Assembly: GCA_030837935.1 (NCBI GenBank)
Contig: JAUQXU010000171.1
Coordinates: forward strand, 1-8,077
Length of the DNA stretch: 8,077 bases
From: Candidatus Brocadia sp.
GTDB taxonomy: Bacteria > Planctomycetota > Brocadiia > Brocadiales > Brocadiaceae
Direction of reading: 5' to 3'
Shown here: positions 1-5,743 of the stretch, piece by piece
Position numbering within the stretch: position 1 is the stretch's first letter
Layout of the letters: each line of letters begins with the position of its first letter
Notes under the pieces: generated by a model
Seen by the model: the letters and a program-made list of their open reading frames with translations, nothing else
Database searches by the model: none
Told to the model about the DNA's origin: nothing
Made by a program: the position numbers and the translations under genes

Positions 1-186
1 TTAAACATACACCTCTAGGGAGAAAATATCTAAAATCATCCATGAAAACTCAAAGATGTAGTGCCGAAAAATGAAGGGCGAAAATTGTAACCGCTAGGTA
101 TTACAAGAGATACGATTTTTGCTTGTTGAACTTGGGTTAAGGGATGCCACTCTCTAAAGCCTGAATTTATCCATGAATGTGTCCTG

Positions 187-831
187 ATGAGTCTTGAAAA
201 TCTGGGACTTGAATACATAGATATATACTATATTCATAATCCTGAAATGCAACTATCGGAACTATCGGCAAACGAATTTTATCACAGACTTTCTAAGGCA
301 TTCGAGGTTTTGGAAGGATTTGTTCGGGCTGGACGTATCCGTATGTACGGCACAGCAACGTGGGACGGTTATCGTTTAGATGCTTACGACCCAAACAGAC
401 TCAGCTTGAGGCGTGTGATTCAGGCTGCTGAGGCAGTCACCGTAGGAACACAGCACTACTTTCGGATTATTCAGTTACCCATAAATATCTATATGCCAGA
501 GGCCGCAATATTACAGAATCAAGAACTCAACGGCGGATGGGTTTCTCTGCTTCATGCTGCTGAAGGAATGGGTATCCATGTTATGTCCAGTGCAACCTTA
601 TTGCAGGCACATACCCTTAAAGAGAGCAAACTATTCTCTTTCCCCCTCCTGGATAACCTCAGCAACAGTATCGCCTGCCGCGAGATCCAGATTATTCGGT
701 CGCTCCAGGGAGTAACAACATCGCTGGTCGGCATGAAGACCGTTAAACATGTGCAGGAAAATCTTCAATTATTGAAAGTACCCGAATTGAATCCGGAAGA
801 TGCCCAGCAAATAATTGCCGAATTTGCATAG
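187..831 (+). CDS. Aldo/keto reductase, 5'-truncated (probable broken gene)
   Basis: Aldo/keto reductases fold as a TIM barrel and reduce carbonyls with NADPH. The 214 residues match the C-terminal two thirds of this family: the strand IDIYYIHNPE carries the catalytic His, IRMYGTATW follows, then RIIQLPINIYMPEA, and the conserved C-terminal segment GVTTSLVGMKTVKHVQENL that contacts the cofactor. Family-like sequence continues upstream of the ATG without a start codon (codons 130-186 read TWVKGCHSLKPEFIHECVL), back to an in-frame TGA at 127-129. No Shine-Dalgarno sequence precedes 187, so this ATG is probably an internal Met. The N-terminal half, which in the family holds the catalytic Asp, Tyr and Lys and the first barrel strands, is absent or unreadable in all three forward frames of 1-130. 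The product is therefore unlikely to be an active reductase. It is the only plus-strand gene and converges on the lipoprotein gene. Family assignment is secure; pseudogene status is inference. Confidence 0.82.
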   Translation: MSLENLGLEYIDIYYIHNPEMQLSELSANEFYHRLSKAFEVLEGFVRAGRIRMYGTATWDGYRLDAYDPNRLSLRRVIQAAEAVTVGTQHYFRIIQLPINIYMPEAAILQNQELNGGWVSLLHAAEGMGIHVMSSATLLQAHTLKESKLFSFPLLDNLSNSIACREIQIIRSLQGVTTSLVGMKTVKHVQENLQLLKVPELNPEDAQQIIAEFA

Positions 832-937
832 TATAGTTATGCATCCGGCACCTTGTATTGGCCACACACCTGTTTCCCCCCCCGTTTACGGGTGGATTAG
901 GGGAGTATTTGGACCTATACCTTAATTTAGGTACAAA

Positions 938-962
938 CATGGACAAACAAAGTTTGTCCATG
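938..962. repeat. Perfect palindrome, 11-bp arms with 3-nt loop
   Basis: The left arm catggacaaac (938-948) and right arm gtttgtccatg (952-962) are exact reverse complements around aaa. On the minus strand the hairpin is followed by TTTGTACC, a poor U-tract, so it could act as a weak terminator for transcripts coming from the lipoprotein side. On the plus strand it is followed by ccaccc, which does not look like a terminator. It may equally be one copy of a dispersed palindromic repeat; copy number cannot be judged from this window. Confidence 0.7.
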
Positions 963-1095
963 CCACCCTGAAACCCACTTCAATAAAACGAAAATTCTTA
1001 TATGATCAAAATTATCAGTATCAGTACGGTACTGATGAAGACTTCCCCACGATCTTTCACTCCGTGTTACCTGGATAGAACTGATATGCTGACAA

Positions 1096-1115
1096 GTTCG
1101 GAACTATTGCCGAAC
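1096..1115 (-). terminator. Possible terminator hairpin after the lipoprotein gene
   Basis: On the minus strand GTTCGG (1115-1110) pairs perfectly with CCGAAC (1101-1096) across an 8-nt loop. The hairpin begins 11 nt after the lipoprotein TAG stop. It is followed by TTGTCAG, so the U-tract is poor. The position is right for the end of the minus-strand gene run, but the weak tail keeps confidence low. Confidence 0.4.
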
Positions 1116-1126
1116 AAAGGTGGAAA

Positions 1127-1876
1127 CTATCTTTCTGAAATGGATTTAATCTTTTCCTTAGCAATTTCAATATTAAATTTTGCTTCCAGATTCTCCGGGT
1201 CAATAACGAGTACTTCCTCCCATTTATCAATAGCCTCATTATAATGTCCGTCTCTATAGCATACTAAGGCTTGATCCAACAACTTCTGCAACACCTCTTT
1301 TTCATGACTTGCAGCTATCGCCTCTATCTTTTTATCTTCTCCTGATTTTTTTTCTCCAGTTGCCTCTTTGATCATCTCACGTCCCTGCTCAATCATCTCC
1401 TTCGCCTCTTCTTTCATCGCCTCAGTGTGCTGCTCAATCCTGGAACCCGTAAGACGCGACCTTTGAGTCTGTAAACCCAAGAGCTGGTTTTGTAAATCGG
1501 TTTTTGATTTTTCAATTTCGACAATCTTCTTTTCTAAGCCATTTATATTTTTTTGCGTCTCCGTAAGAATGGTCTCAAAGGAACTATCCTTCAGTTCAAC
1601 CCTGGAACTCAGTCCATCGAGAGCATTCTGGACCTTCGAGTAATTTGTATCAGCATCAACGACCTTCTGTGAAAGTTCTTCAACCCGCTTTCTCAAATCC
1701 TGGGCAGAGGCGCTTAGATCCGACAACCCTTTTTCAAGTGCCTGCACCCTTTGATCAATCAATACCACATGTTCTTCCTGGGCATTAGGCGATTTTTTAG
1801 AAAGTTCAACGCATCCCACGAAAAATAAAGATAAGCCTAAAGCTATAAAAGTTAAAAAAACGTGCTTGTTCATCAT
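1127..1876 (-). CDS. Lipoprotein with long coiled coil and C-terminal TPR
   Basis: The 249-aa product starts with a lipoprotein signal peptide: a short basic N-terminus, hydrophobic residues 6-20 and the lipobox FVGC, so Cys22 should be lipidated. The next residue is Val rather than Asp, which by the E. coli Lol rule would favour the outer membrane (inference). Residues about 36-140 are heptad-rich and charged, a predicted coiled coil; residues 150-190 are Glu/Lys-rich. The C-terminus, about 198-232 (ALVCYRDGHYNEAIDKWEEVL followed by IDPEN), is one clear TPR unit. A coiled coil followed by TPR recalls CpoB/YbgF-type periplasmic organisers, but there is no sequence match I can vouch for. Two adjacent ATGs could start it. 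AGAGA at 1882-1886 is 5 nt from the first and 8 nt from the second, so the second (1873) is equally plausible. It lies 37 bp after the exported 199-aa protein gene and is probably co-transcribed with it. Confidence 0.83.
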   Translation of the reverse strand: MMNKHVFLTFIALGLSLFFVGCVELSKKSPNAQEEHVVLIDQRVQALEKGLSDLSASAQDLRKRVEELSQKVVDADTNYSKVQNALDGLSSRVELKDSSFETILTETQKNINGLEKKIVEIEKSKTDLQNQLLGLQTQRSRLTGSRIEQHTEAMKEEAKEMIEQGREMIKEATGEKKSGEDKKIEAIAASHEKEVLQKLLDQALVCYRDGHYNEAIDKWEEVLVIDPENLEAKFNIEIAKEKIKSISER

Positions 1877-1913
1877 AAGTATCTCTTTTATTTTCGAATG
1901 CGCTTTAAAAAAT

Positions 1914-2513
1914 CTACTTCATCTTTGCCAGATCAAAATCATACAGATTCTCTTCCCCCCCCGGGGCGACAATTGCCAGGGTAATAAGCGCGCCCAGATC
2001 AACGCCTTTTGTGGGGAATTTAAAGACCAGACGAGCCGAATGGCTCGGAGAATCAGGCCAAAATTCACTGGCGTCCGCTAGTGGCGGGGCAAACTCAAAC
2101 TCGGGTTGAATTACATCGTCCTTATAATAAAGCTTGGCAGTATAATGCGTGCAAAAATCATATTCATCACCATAGACGGTAACAGAAAAGGTGAGAGTAT
2201 CTCCAATTTCTACAGCATGCATAATATCATCTTGAGTAAATTCTCTATGCTCTATAGCAGATTTTCTAGCCTTATATGCGATATTATGGAAAGGTGTAAA
2301 CAATGTTGCTGTTCCCTGCCCTTTATCCTTACAGATAGTCCAGGGTCTTGAAAATGCAGCGATTTCTATATTTTTGTTTTTTTTACCGTATTCAACAGCT
2401 TCTTCTATTTGTCCCGTGGTCAGTTCTAAAAAAATTGCATGAACCGGCTTTAAAATAAATAACCACGGAGTCACACAGAAAACACACGTTAGCAAAAATA
2501 TCTTTTTAAACAC
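1914..2513 (-). CDS. Exported protein of unknown family, GTG start
   Basis: I do not recognise this 199-aa protein. It has a Sec signal peptide: MFKKIF, then a hydrophobic core, with likely cleavage after KPVHA (residue 26). The mature part begins with a helical segment ELTTGQIEEAVEYGKKNKN, followed by mixed sequence likely to form beta strands (TLTFSVTVYG at 106-115, YTAKLYYKD at 124-132, SARLVFKFPTKG at 159-170, ALITLAIVAPGG at 175-186). The mature protein has only two cysteines, C61 and C121, which could form a disulfide in the periplasm. The start must be GTG at 2513-2511: an in-frame TGA lies two codons upstream, and this is the only start that preserves the signal peptide. AAAGGG about 10 nt upstream may be its ribosome site. 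The gene sits 100 bp after the 97-aa membrane protein gene and 37 bp before the lipoprotein gene, suggesting a shared envelope role with the latter. Confidence 0.8.
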   Translation of the reverse strand: MFKKIFLLTCVFCVTPWLFILKPVHAIFLELTTGQIEEAVEYGKKNKNIEIAAFSRPWTICKDKGQGTATLFTPFHNIAYKARKSAIEHREFTQDDIMHAVEIGDTLTFSVTVYGDEYDFCTHYTAKLYYKDDVIQPEFEFAPPLADASEFWPDSPSHSARLVFKFPTKGVDLGALITLAIVAPGGEENLYDFDLAKMK

Positions 2514-2613
2514 AAATCATTCGCCCTTTAAAAGTGATAAAAACTATACATACCAGACAAAACCAGCTTCTTGCTGTATGTTAAGATTTCTCCAGAATTC
2601 TTTTGATTATAAA

Positions 2614-2907
2614 CTATTCTGCGCTGTGCTCTGTTGTCGCAGTTTCTTCTGTTGTCGCAGTTTCTTCTGATGTAGCCGGCTCAGACGTCGCCTCTGCCTC
2701 TTTTTTTTCCTCAGCGGATGGCTTTACCACGTATTGCTTACCAGTCCTCATAAGACTCGCACTACCTACAATAAACATAATACCAAACACAACTGCCCCA
2801 ACAAAACAAAATACCCCCCCTAAATTATTTACAAATCCCTCTACTTTTTCATTGGTCATAATTTTTTCTGATTTTTCGGTAATTATTTGATTCAATTTAT
2901 CAATCAT
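2614..2907 (-). CDS. Small single-pass membrane protein with repetitive acidic tail
   Basis: The 97-aa product has no family I recognise. Residues 1-28 are charged and helical, residues about 29-53 form one hydrophobic membrane segment (GGVFCFVGAVVFGIMFIVG), and residues 64-97 are a low-complexity tail rich in Glu, Ala, Thr and Ser. The tail holds two exact copies of EETATT plus a degenerate earlier copy. The ATG at 2907 is chosen because AGGAGG lies 9 nt upstream. A longer reading from 2943 would put this ribosome site inside the coding sequence. The gene lies 90 bp after the TPR gene and 100 bp before the exported 199-aa protein gene. Orientation in the membrane and partners are unknown; the tail looks disordered and could be a flexible linker or binding region. 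Confidence 0.76.
   Translation of the reverse strand: MIDKLNQIITEKSEKIMTNEKVEGFVNNLGGVFCFVGAVVFGIMFIVGSASLMRTGKQYVVKPSAEEKKEAEATSEPATSEETATTEETATTEHSAE
2633..2668. repeat. Two perfect 18-bp tandem repeats inside the 97-aa gene
   Basis: The unit gttgtcgcagtttcttct occurs at 2633-2650 and again at 2651-2668, followed by a diverged third copy (gatgtagccggctcagac). On the coding (minus) strand each unit encodes six residues of the EETATT type, so unit changes keep the frame. This makes the tail a likely site of length variation by replication slippage. Confidence 0.85.
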
Positions 2908-2916
2908 TTCATATTT

Positions 2917-2922
2917 CCTCCT
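2917..2922 (-). promoter_or_regulatory. Shine-Dalgarno site fixing the start of the 97-aa gene
   Basis: On the minus strand AGGAGG is followed by 9 nt and then the ATG at 2907. It is the best ribosome site in this gene run and excludes the longer reading from 2943. Confidence 0.75.
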
Positions 2923-2930
2923 CTTTATCA

Positions 2931-2959
2931 TGTATAACTTCACAGCACAACGTAAACAA
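2931..2959 (-). promoter_or_regulatory. Possible internal promoter before the 97-aa gene
   Basis: On the minus strand TTGTTT (2959-2954) and TATACA (2936-2931) are spaced by 17 bp. They match the sigma70 -35 at 3 of 6 positions and the -10 at 4 of 6. Transcription would begin near 2924, leaving a leader of about 17 nt that just includes the AGGAGG site. The match is weak, but the position is sensible. Confidence 0.3.
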
Positions 2960-2986
2960 AAAAAGAACCTGTTTTTTCTCCCGTTC
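2958..2986 (-). terminator. Weak terminator-like hairpin after the TPR gene
   Basis: On the minus strand GAAC (2986-2983) can pair with GTTC (2968-2965) and is followed directly by seven T (2964-2958). The stem is only 4 bp with a long A-rich loop, so termination would be partial at best. It lies 11 nt after the TPR gene stop, with the candidate internal promoter overlapping its tail. Confidence 0.27.
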
Positions 2987-2997
2987 GTTTTACACTC

Positions 2998-3795
2998 TCA
3001 ATGTTTCACCAAATTGTTATACCTGGATAATTCCTTATCGGCCTCTTCCTTCATTCCTTTTTCACGATATATCGACTCCAGGTTTTTATATGCCTTAGCA
3101 TATTTCGGATTAATAGCAATTGCCTTTTTATATTCACCGACCTGATTTTCAAACATCTTTTTTTCCCCGTACGCAATTCCCAAATTAAAATGGGCCTCTG
3201 CACTATCAGGCTTCAAATCCAATACCTTCTTGTATTGTTGAATTTCATCATCCAACAAACCCTTTTTACCATACGTAACACCCAAATTGAAATATGCGTC
3301 AATATACGTAGGATCGATTTCTATTGCTTTTTTAAACACATCAATAGATTCGTCATACATTTCTTTTCCACGATAGGCGTGCCCAAGGTTATAGAACGCT
3401 TCGAAACTCTTAGAATCCAGCTCAATGACTTTTTGATAGGTTTTGATTTCTTCATCTACCATTCCCTTTGACCCATACGCAATTCCCAGATTAAAATATG
3501 CATCTTCAAATGTACGATCCAACTCTATAGCAATTTTATATGAAGCAATTTCTTCATTAAACATCTTTCTTTTGCTATAGGCTACTCCTAAATTATTATA
3601 CACCTTTGCAGAATAACCGTTTATTTCTATGGCCTTTTTGTATTCCGTAATCGCTAGGTCAACCAAACCACTCTTATTATACTCATTTCCCATTTGATAA
3701 TGCACATCAAAGTCGCTAAAATCATCAGCGCCATAGGTATCAACAGCATACATAAGGTTCAATAACAGGAGACTAACCAAAAGGACATTTTTCAT
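2998..3795 (-). CDS. Exported TPR-repeat protein, seven units
   Basis: Tetratricopeptide repeats are helix-turn-helix units that stack into a superhelix and bind other proteins; they are not enzymes. The 265-aa product starts with a likely Sec signal peptide (MKNVLLVSLLLLNLMYAVDT, cleavage probably near residue 23, YGA). The rest is seven TPR units. The conserved Gly of helix A falls at 36, 70, 104, 138, 172 and 206, with Glu at the equivalent position 240: exact 34-residue spacing with no insertions. Units carry the usual YxNLGxAY, KAIEIDP and GMxDEEI patterns. No other domain is present, so the protein is probably a periplasmic or surface scaffold. The ATG at 3795 has no obvious Shine-Dalgarno site. 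It lies 17 nt after the stop of the 81-aa gene, so translation may depend on coupling to that gene. Confidence 0.92.
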   Translation of the reverse strand: MKNVLLVSLLLLNLMYAVDTYGADDFSDFDVHYQMGNEYNKSGLVDLAITEYKKAIEINGYSAKVYNNLGVAYSKRKMFNEEIASYKIAIELDRTFEDAYFNLGIAYGSKGMVDEEIKTYQKVIELDSKSFEAFYNLGHAYRGKEMYDESIDVFKKAIEIDPTYIDAYFNLGVTYGKKGLLDDEIQQYKKVLDLKPDSAEAHFNLGIAYGEKKMFENQVGEYKKAIAINPKYAKAYKNLESIYREKGMKEEADKELSRYNNLVKH

Positions 3796-3812
3796 AAATT
3801 TCTATTCAAAAA

Positions 3813-4058
3813 TCAGACCTGACAAAACCAATACATTTTTTTGCTCTCTGAAGCAACCTCTTTCGCAATAGTATAAAATTCTACCTCAGAAAGATCATCC
3901 AATTTCTTGCCATATTTTTTTACGGCCTCACCGAATTCCAATACCTTCTCAACAAGGTTTTCGTGGGTTTCTGCGGAGCCGCCTGCGATATAAAATTGTT
4001 CTCCCGTTGTAACTCTTTTATGGTTGTCTTTATTATCAAAGCCGAGACCATAAAGCAT
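3813..4058 (-). CDS. Small 81-aa protein of unknown function
   Basis: I cannot name this family. The protein begins MLYGLGFDNKDNHKRVTTG, has a Gly-containing turn FYIAGGSAETHENL (about 22-35), then a charged amphipathic helix (VEKVLEFGEAVKKYGKKL, about 36-53) and a second helix around SEVEFYTIAKEVASESKK. It has no signal peptide or membrane segment, so it is probably cytoplasmic. The ATG at 4058 is preceded by GGAGG with 7-nt spacing, which decides the start. An in-frame ATG 54 bp upstream (4112) has no ribosome site and would read through this one. It is the first gene after the strong promoter and palindrome at 4155-4185 and is followed 17 nt later by the TPR gene, so the two are almost certainly one transcript. 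As first gene it could be a regulator or partner of the TPR protein, but nothing in the sequence shows which. Confidence 0.76.
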   Translation of the reverse strand: MLYGLGFDNKDNHKRVTTGEQFYIAGGSAETHENLVEKVLEFGEAVKKYGKKLDDLSEVEFYTIAKEVASESKKMYWFCQV

Positions 4059-4065
4059 AGCCTTT

Positions 4066-4070
4066 CCTCC
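4066..4070 (-). promoter_or_regulatory. Shine-Dalgarno site of the 81-aa gene
   Basis: GGAGG on the minus strand, 7 nt before the ATG at 4058, selects this start over the in-frame ATG at 4112. Confidence 0.75.
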
Positions 4071-4154
4071 GGGTAATTTATTTTGATTATTCAAAGCATA
4101 ACTCCGTTCCATCCGACCGAATATCGCATACTATACAGATGACAAGACTTCTTA

Positions 4155-4171
4155 ACAGAATACCATTCTGT
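4155..4171. promoter_or_regulatory. Perfect 17-bp palindrome over the -10 box, operator candidate
   Basis: Arms acagaat (4155-4161) and attctgt (4165-4171) are exact reverse complements around acc. The palindrome covers the whole -10 box and the downstream part of the spacer, so a dimeric protein bound here would block RNA polymerase. It lies upstream of the predicted transcript start and has T runs before rather than after it on the minus strand, so it is not a terminator. I cannot assign a regulator. Confidence 0.6.
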
Positions 4172-4185
4172 AAAAAAAATGTCAA
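4157..4185 (-). promoter_or_regulatory. Sigma70-like promoter of the 81-aa/TPR unit
   Basis: On the minus strand a perfect -35 box TTGACA (4185-4180) is followed by a 17-bp spacer, starting with eight T, and a -10 box TATTCT (4162-4157, 4 of 6 matches). Transcription would begin near 4150, giving a leader of about 90 nt before the ATG at 4058. This is the best promoter I find in the window. Confidence 0.7.
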
Positions 4186-4280
4186 GTTAATATAACCCTT
4201 CCCTGCAGCACAAACAACGTCCTCGAAAATCTCCATTGACAATTTATTTTTTAAGAATAACCACTTGGTAATTGTCTTAT

Positions 4281-5645
4281 TTATGAAGTAGTCTTGGAGA
4301 GCATTCTACTGGCAATCTCAAAGTATATAACCAGTCCGGTCGCGTCTAACAGTGTAGCAATAAGCGGTGCAGACACAAAGGCGGGATCCAATTTTATAAA
4401 TCTGAAGAACAAAGGAATAGCCAGGCCAACAATATTACCCACACTCACTACAATACACAAGGAAACACCCACAGTCAAGGCTAACGTTATCTGTCCCAGT
4501 GATATAGTGGCAATGGTAAAAGCAATGATACCCATAATAAGTCCCAGGGAAATACCTACCTTAAATTCACGTAATAAAATCCGCCACCATTCTCTGGTTT
4601 TAATTTCTCCGGTAGCTAGCGCCCGAATAATTAAGGTAGAGGACTGTGACCCGGTATTACCACCAGAACCCGTAAGCATGGGGATAAAGTATGCAAGGGC
4701 GATCACCGAACTGAGGACTCCGGAATAGCTTCTCAGTATGGTTTGTGATATAGTTGCGGCAATGACGAGGATGACCAGCCATGTGACACGGTTGATGATT
4801 CGCCTTGAAAACCCTACACGAAAATATTCCTCCTCTGTGGTGTGGATACCAGCCATTCGTTGAAAGTCTTCCGTAACTTCTTCTTGTACAACGTCCAGCA
4901 CGTCATCAACCGTTACAATACCTACCAGTCTATCTTCATTATCCACAACAGGAACTGCCAGGATATCATATTTTTGAACCACCTGAACTGCCTTTTCCTG
5001 GTCATCTGTGGTATGGACATAGAAAACATTCTCGTTCATAATATCCTTAATGAGTTGATCGGGACGGGCAAGGATGATATTTTTCAGAGAAGTAACACCG
5101 CGAAGCTTTTTAGTCTCATCGACAATATAACAAATATAAATCGTTTCACGGTTTGGTCCGGTTTTACGAATGTGTTCCAATGCCTCCGCTACGGTCATAC
5201 CCATCTGAAGGTCTACGTATTCCGGGGTCATTATGCGACCTGAGGAGTTATGGGGATAGTTCAGAAGTTCATTTGCTTCCCTGCGGTCAGCGGGTGGGAG
5301 AAGTTTTAAAAGTTTTTCTACGACATGGGCCGGTAATTCATCAAAGAGTTGTGTCCGGTCGTCCGGCTGCATTTGTACTAAAATTTCCTTCGCGTGTTGT
5401 TCAGTGAACTGCTTGAGAAGTTCTTCCTGCTCTGCTGGTTCAAAAAGGACAAAGACCTCGGAAATCTTATTTTTGTCGAGCAGCCTGAAACCCATTACGC
5501 GTTCGGTAGGGTCAAGCTCCCGGAGGATATCTACAATGTCAGCCGGATGGCGTTCCCGAAGGAAATCTCGCAGACCCTTGAAGTCCTTGTTTTCGATAAG
5601 TTCCTTTATTTCAGGAAGAAATATCTTCGTCCACTGCAGTTCCAT
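4281..5645 (-). CDS. mgtE: Magnesium transporter MgtE
   Basis: MgtE is a homodimeric inner-membrane Mg2+ channel gated by intracellular Mg2+. The 454-aa length is normal for the family. Residues about 20-130 are the acidic N-domain superhelix (HPADIVDILRELDP, FDELPAHVVEKLLKLLP). Residues about 137-197 and 200-258 are the two CBS domains (RIMTPEYVDL; DIMNENVFYV and LAVPVVDNEDRLVGIVTVDDVLD split across the second). The plug helix follows, then five membrane segments from about 284 to 447. The family signature PMLTGSGGNTGSQSS (322-336) and the pore Asp in LLDATGLVIYF (Asp434, equivalent to Asp432 of the Thermus enzyme) are both intact, so the protein should be functional. The start at 5645 gives the expected N-terminus although no clear Shine-Dalgarno site is visible. 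It follows the DUF362 gene by 98 bp; I see no Mg2+ riboswitch-like structure in that short gap. Confidence 0.97.
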   Translation of the reverse strand: MELQWTKIFLPEIKELIENKDFKGLRDFLRERHPADIVDILRELDPTERVMGFRLLDKNKISEVFVLFEPAEQEELLKQFTEQHAKEILVQMQPDDRTQLFDELPAHVVEKLLKLLPPADRREANELLNYPHNSSGRIMTPEYVDLQMGMTVAEALEHIRKTGPNRETIYICYIVDETKKLRGVTSLKNIILARPDQLIKDIMNENVFYVHTTDDQEKAVQVVQKYDILAVPVVDNEDRLVGIVTVDDVLDVVQEEVTEDFQRMAGIHTTEEEYFRVGFSRRIINRVTWLVILVIAATISQTILRSYSGVLSSVIALAYFIPMLTGSGGNTGSQSSTLIIRALATGEIKTREWWRILLREFKVGISLGLIMGIIAFTIATISLGQITLALTVGVSLCIVVSVGNIVGLAIPLFFRFIKLDPAFVSAPLIATLLDATGLVIYFEIASRMLSKTTS

Positions 5646-5743
5646 TGTTTCGTTGAACTTATTTGCTAAGGTTTTCTTATCATAATTATCCTACAAAGAC
5701 TTCTTTTCCCCATTTTCATGAGGACATGTTTGTGCAAGTTTTT

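Larger units (their letters stand above)
832..1126. other. Convergent intergenic interval with inverted repeats, no gene
   Basis: This stretch of about 295 bp lies between the ends of the aldo/keto reductase and the lipoprotein gene. I see no credible coding sequence. It holds a run of eight C (876-883), a small cccg/cggg hairpin (881-892), an imperfect tacct/aggta hairpin (918-933), a strong 11-bp-arm palindrome (938-962) and a hairpin near the lipoprotein stop (1096-1115). A further pairing, gggtgg at 890-895 with ccaccc at 963-968, would enclose the strong palindrome. Together these suggest transcription-termination structures or a degenerate palindromic repeat element. Confidence 0.6.

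Noticed and set aside
36..218. Minus-strand 60-aa frame at the left edge
   Set aside because: It overlaps the start of the aldo/keto reductase homology in antisense and shows no protein-like features.
1002..1244. Plus-strand 80-aa frame in the convergent interval
   Set aside because: It runs into the lipoprotein gene in antisense, has no convincing ribosome site and its sequence looks random.
2554..2575. Hairpin CAGC/GCTG followed by TTTTG between the 97-aa and 199-aa genes
   Set aside because: A 4-bp stem with a short broken T run is too weak to call a terminator.
2603..2890. Plus-strand frame with SVVAVSS repeats
   Set aside because: The repeats are the antisense reading of the EETATT-coding units of the 97-aa gene, which has a good ribosome site.
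4238..4276. Inverted pair gacaatt/aattgtc just after mgtE
   Set aside because: The 7-bp AT-rich stem has a 25-nt loop and no U-tract on the minus strand, so it is not a credible terminator.
4294..4728. Plus-strand open frame of 144 aa opposite mgtE
   Set aside because: It lies wholly within the secure mgtE gene on the other strand and has no family features; it is an antisense shadow.
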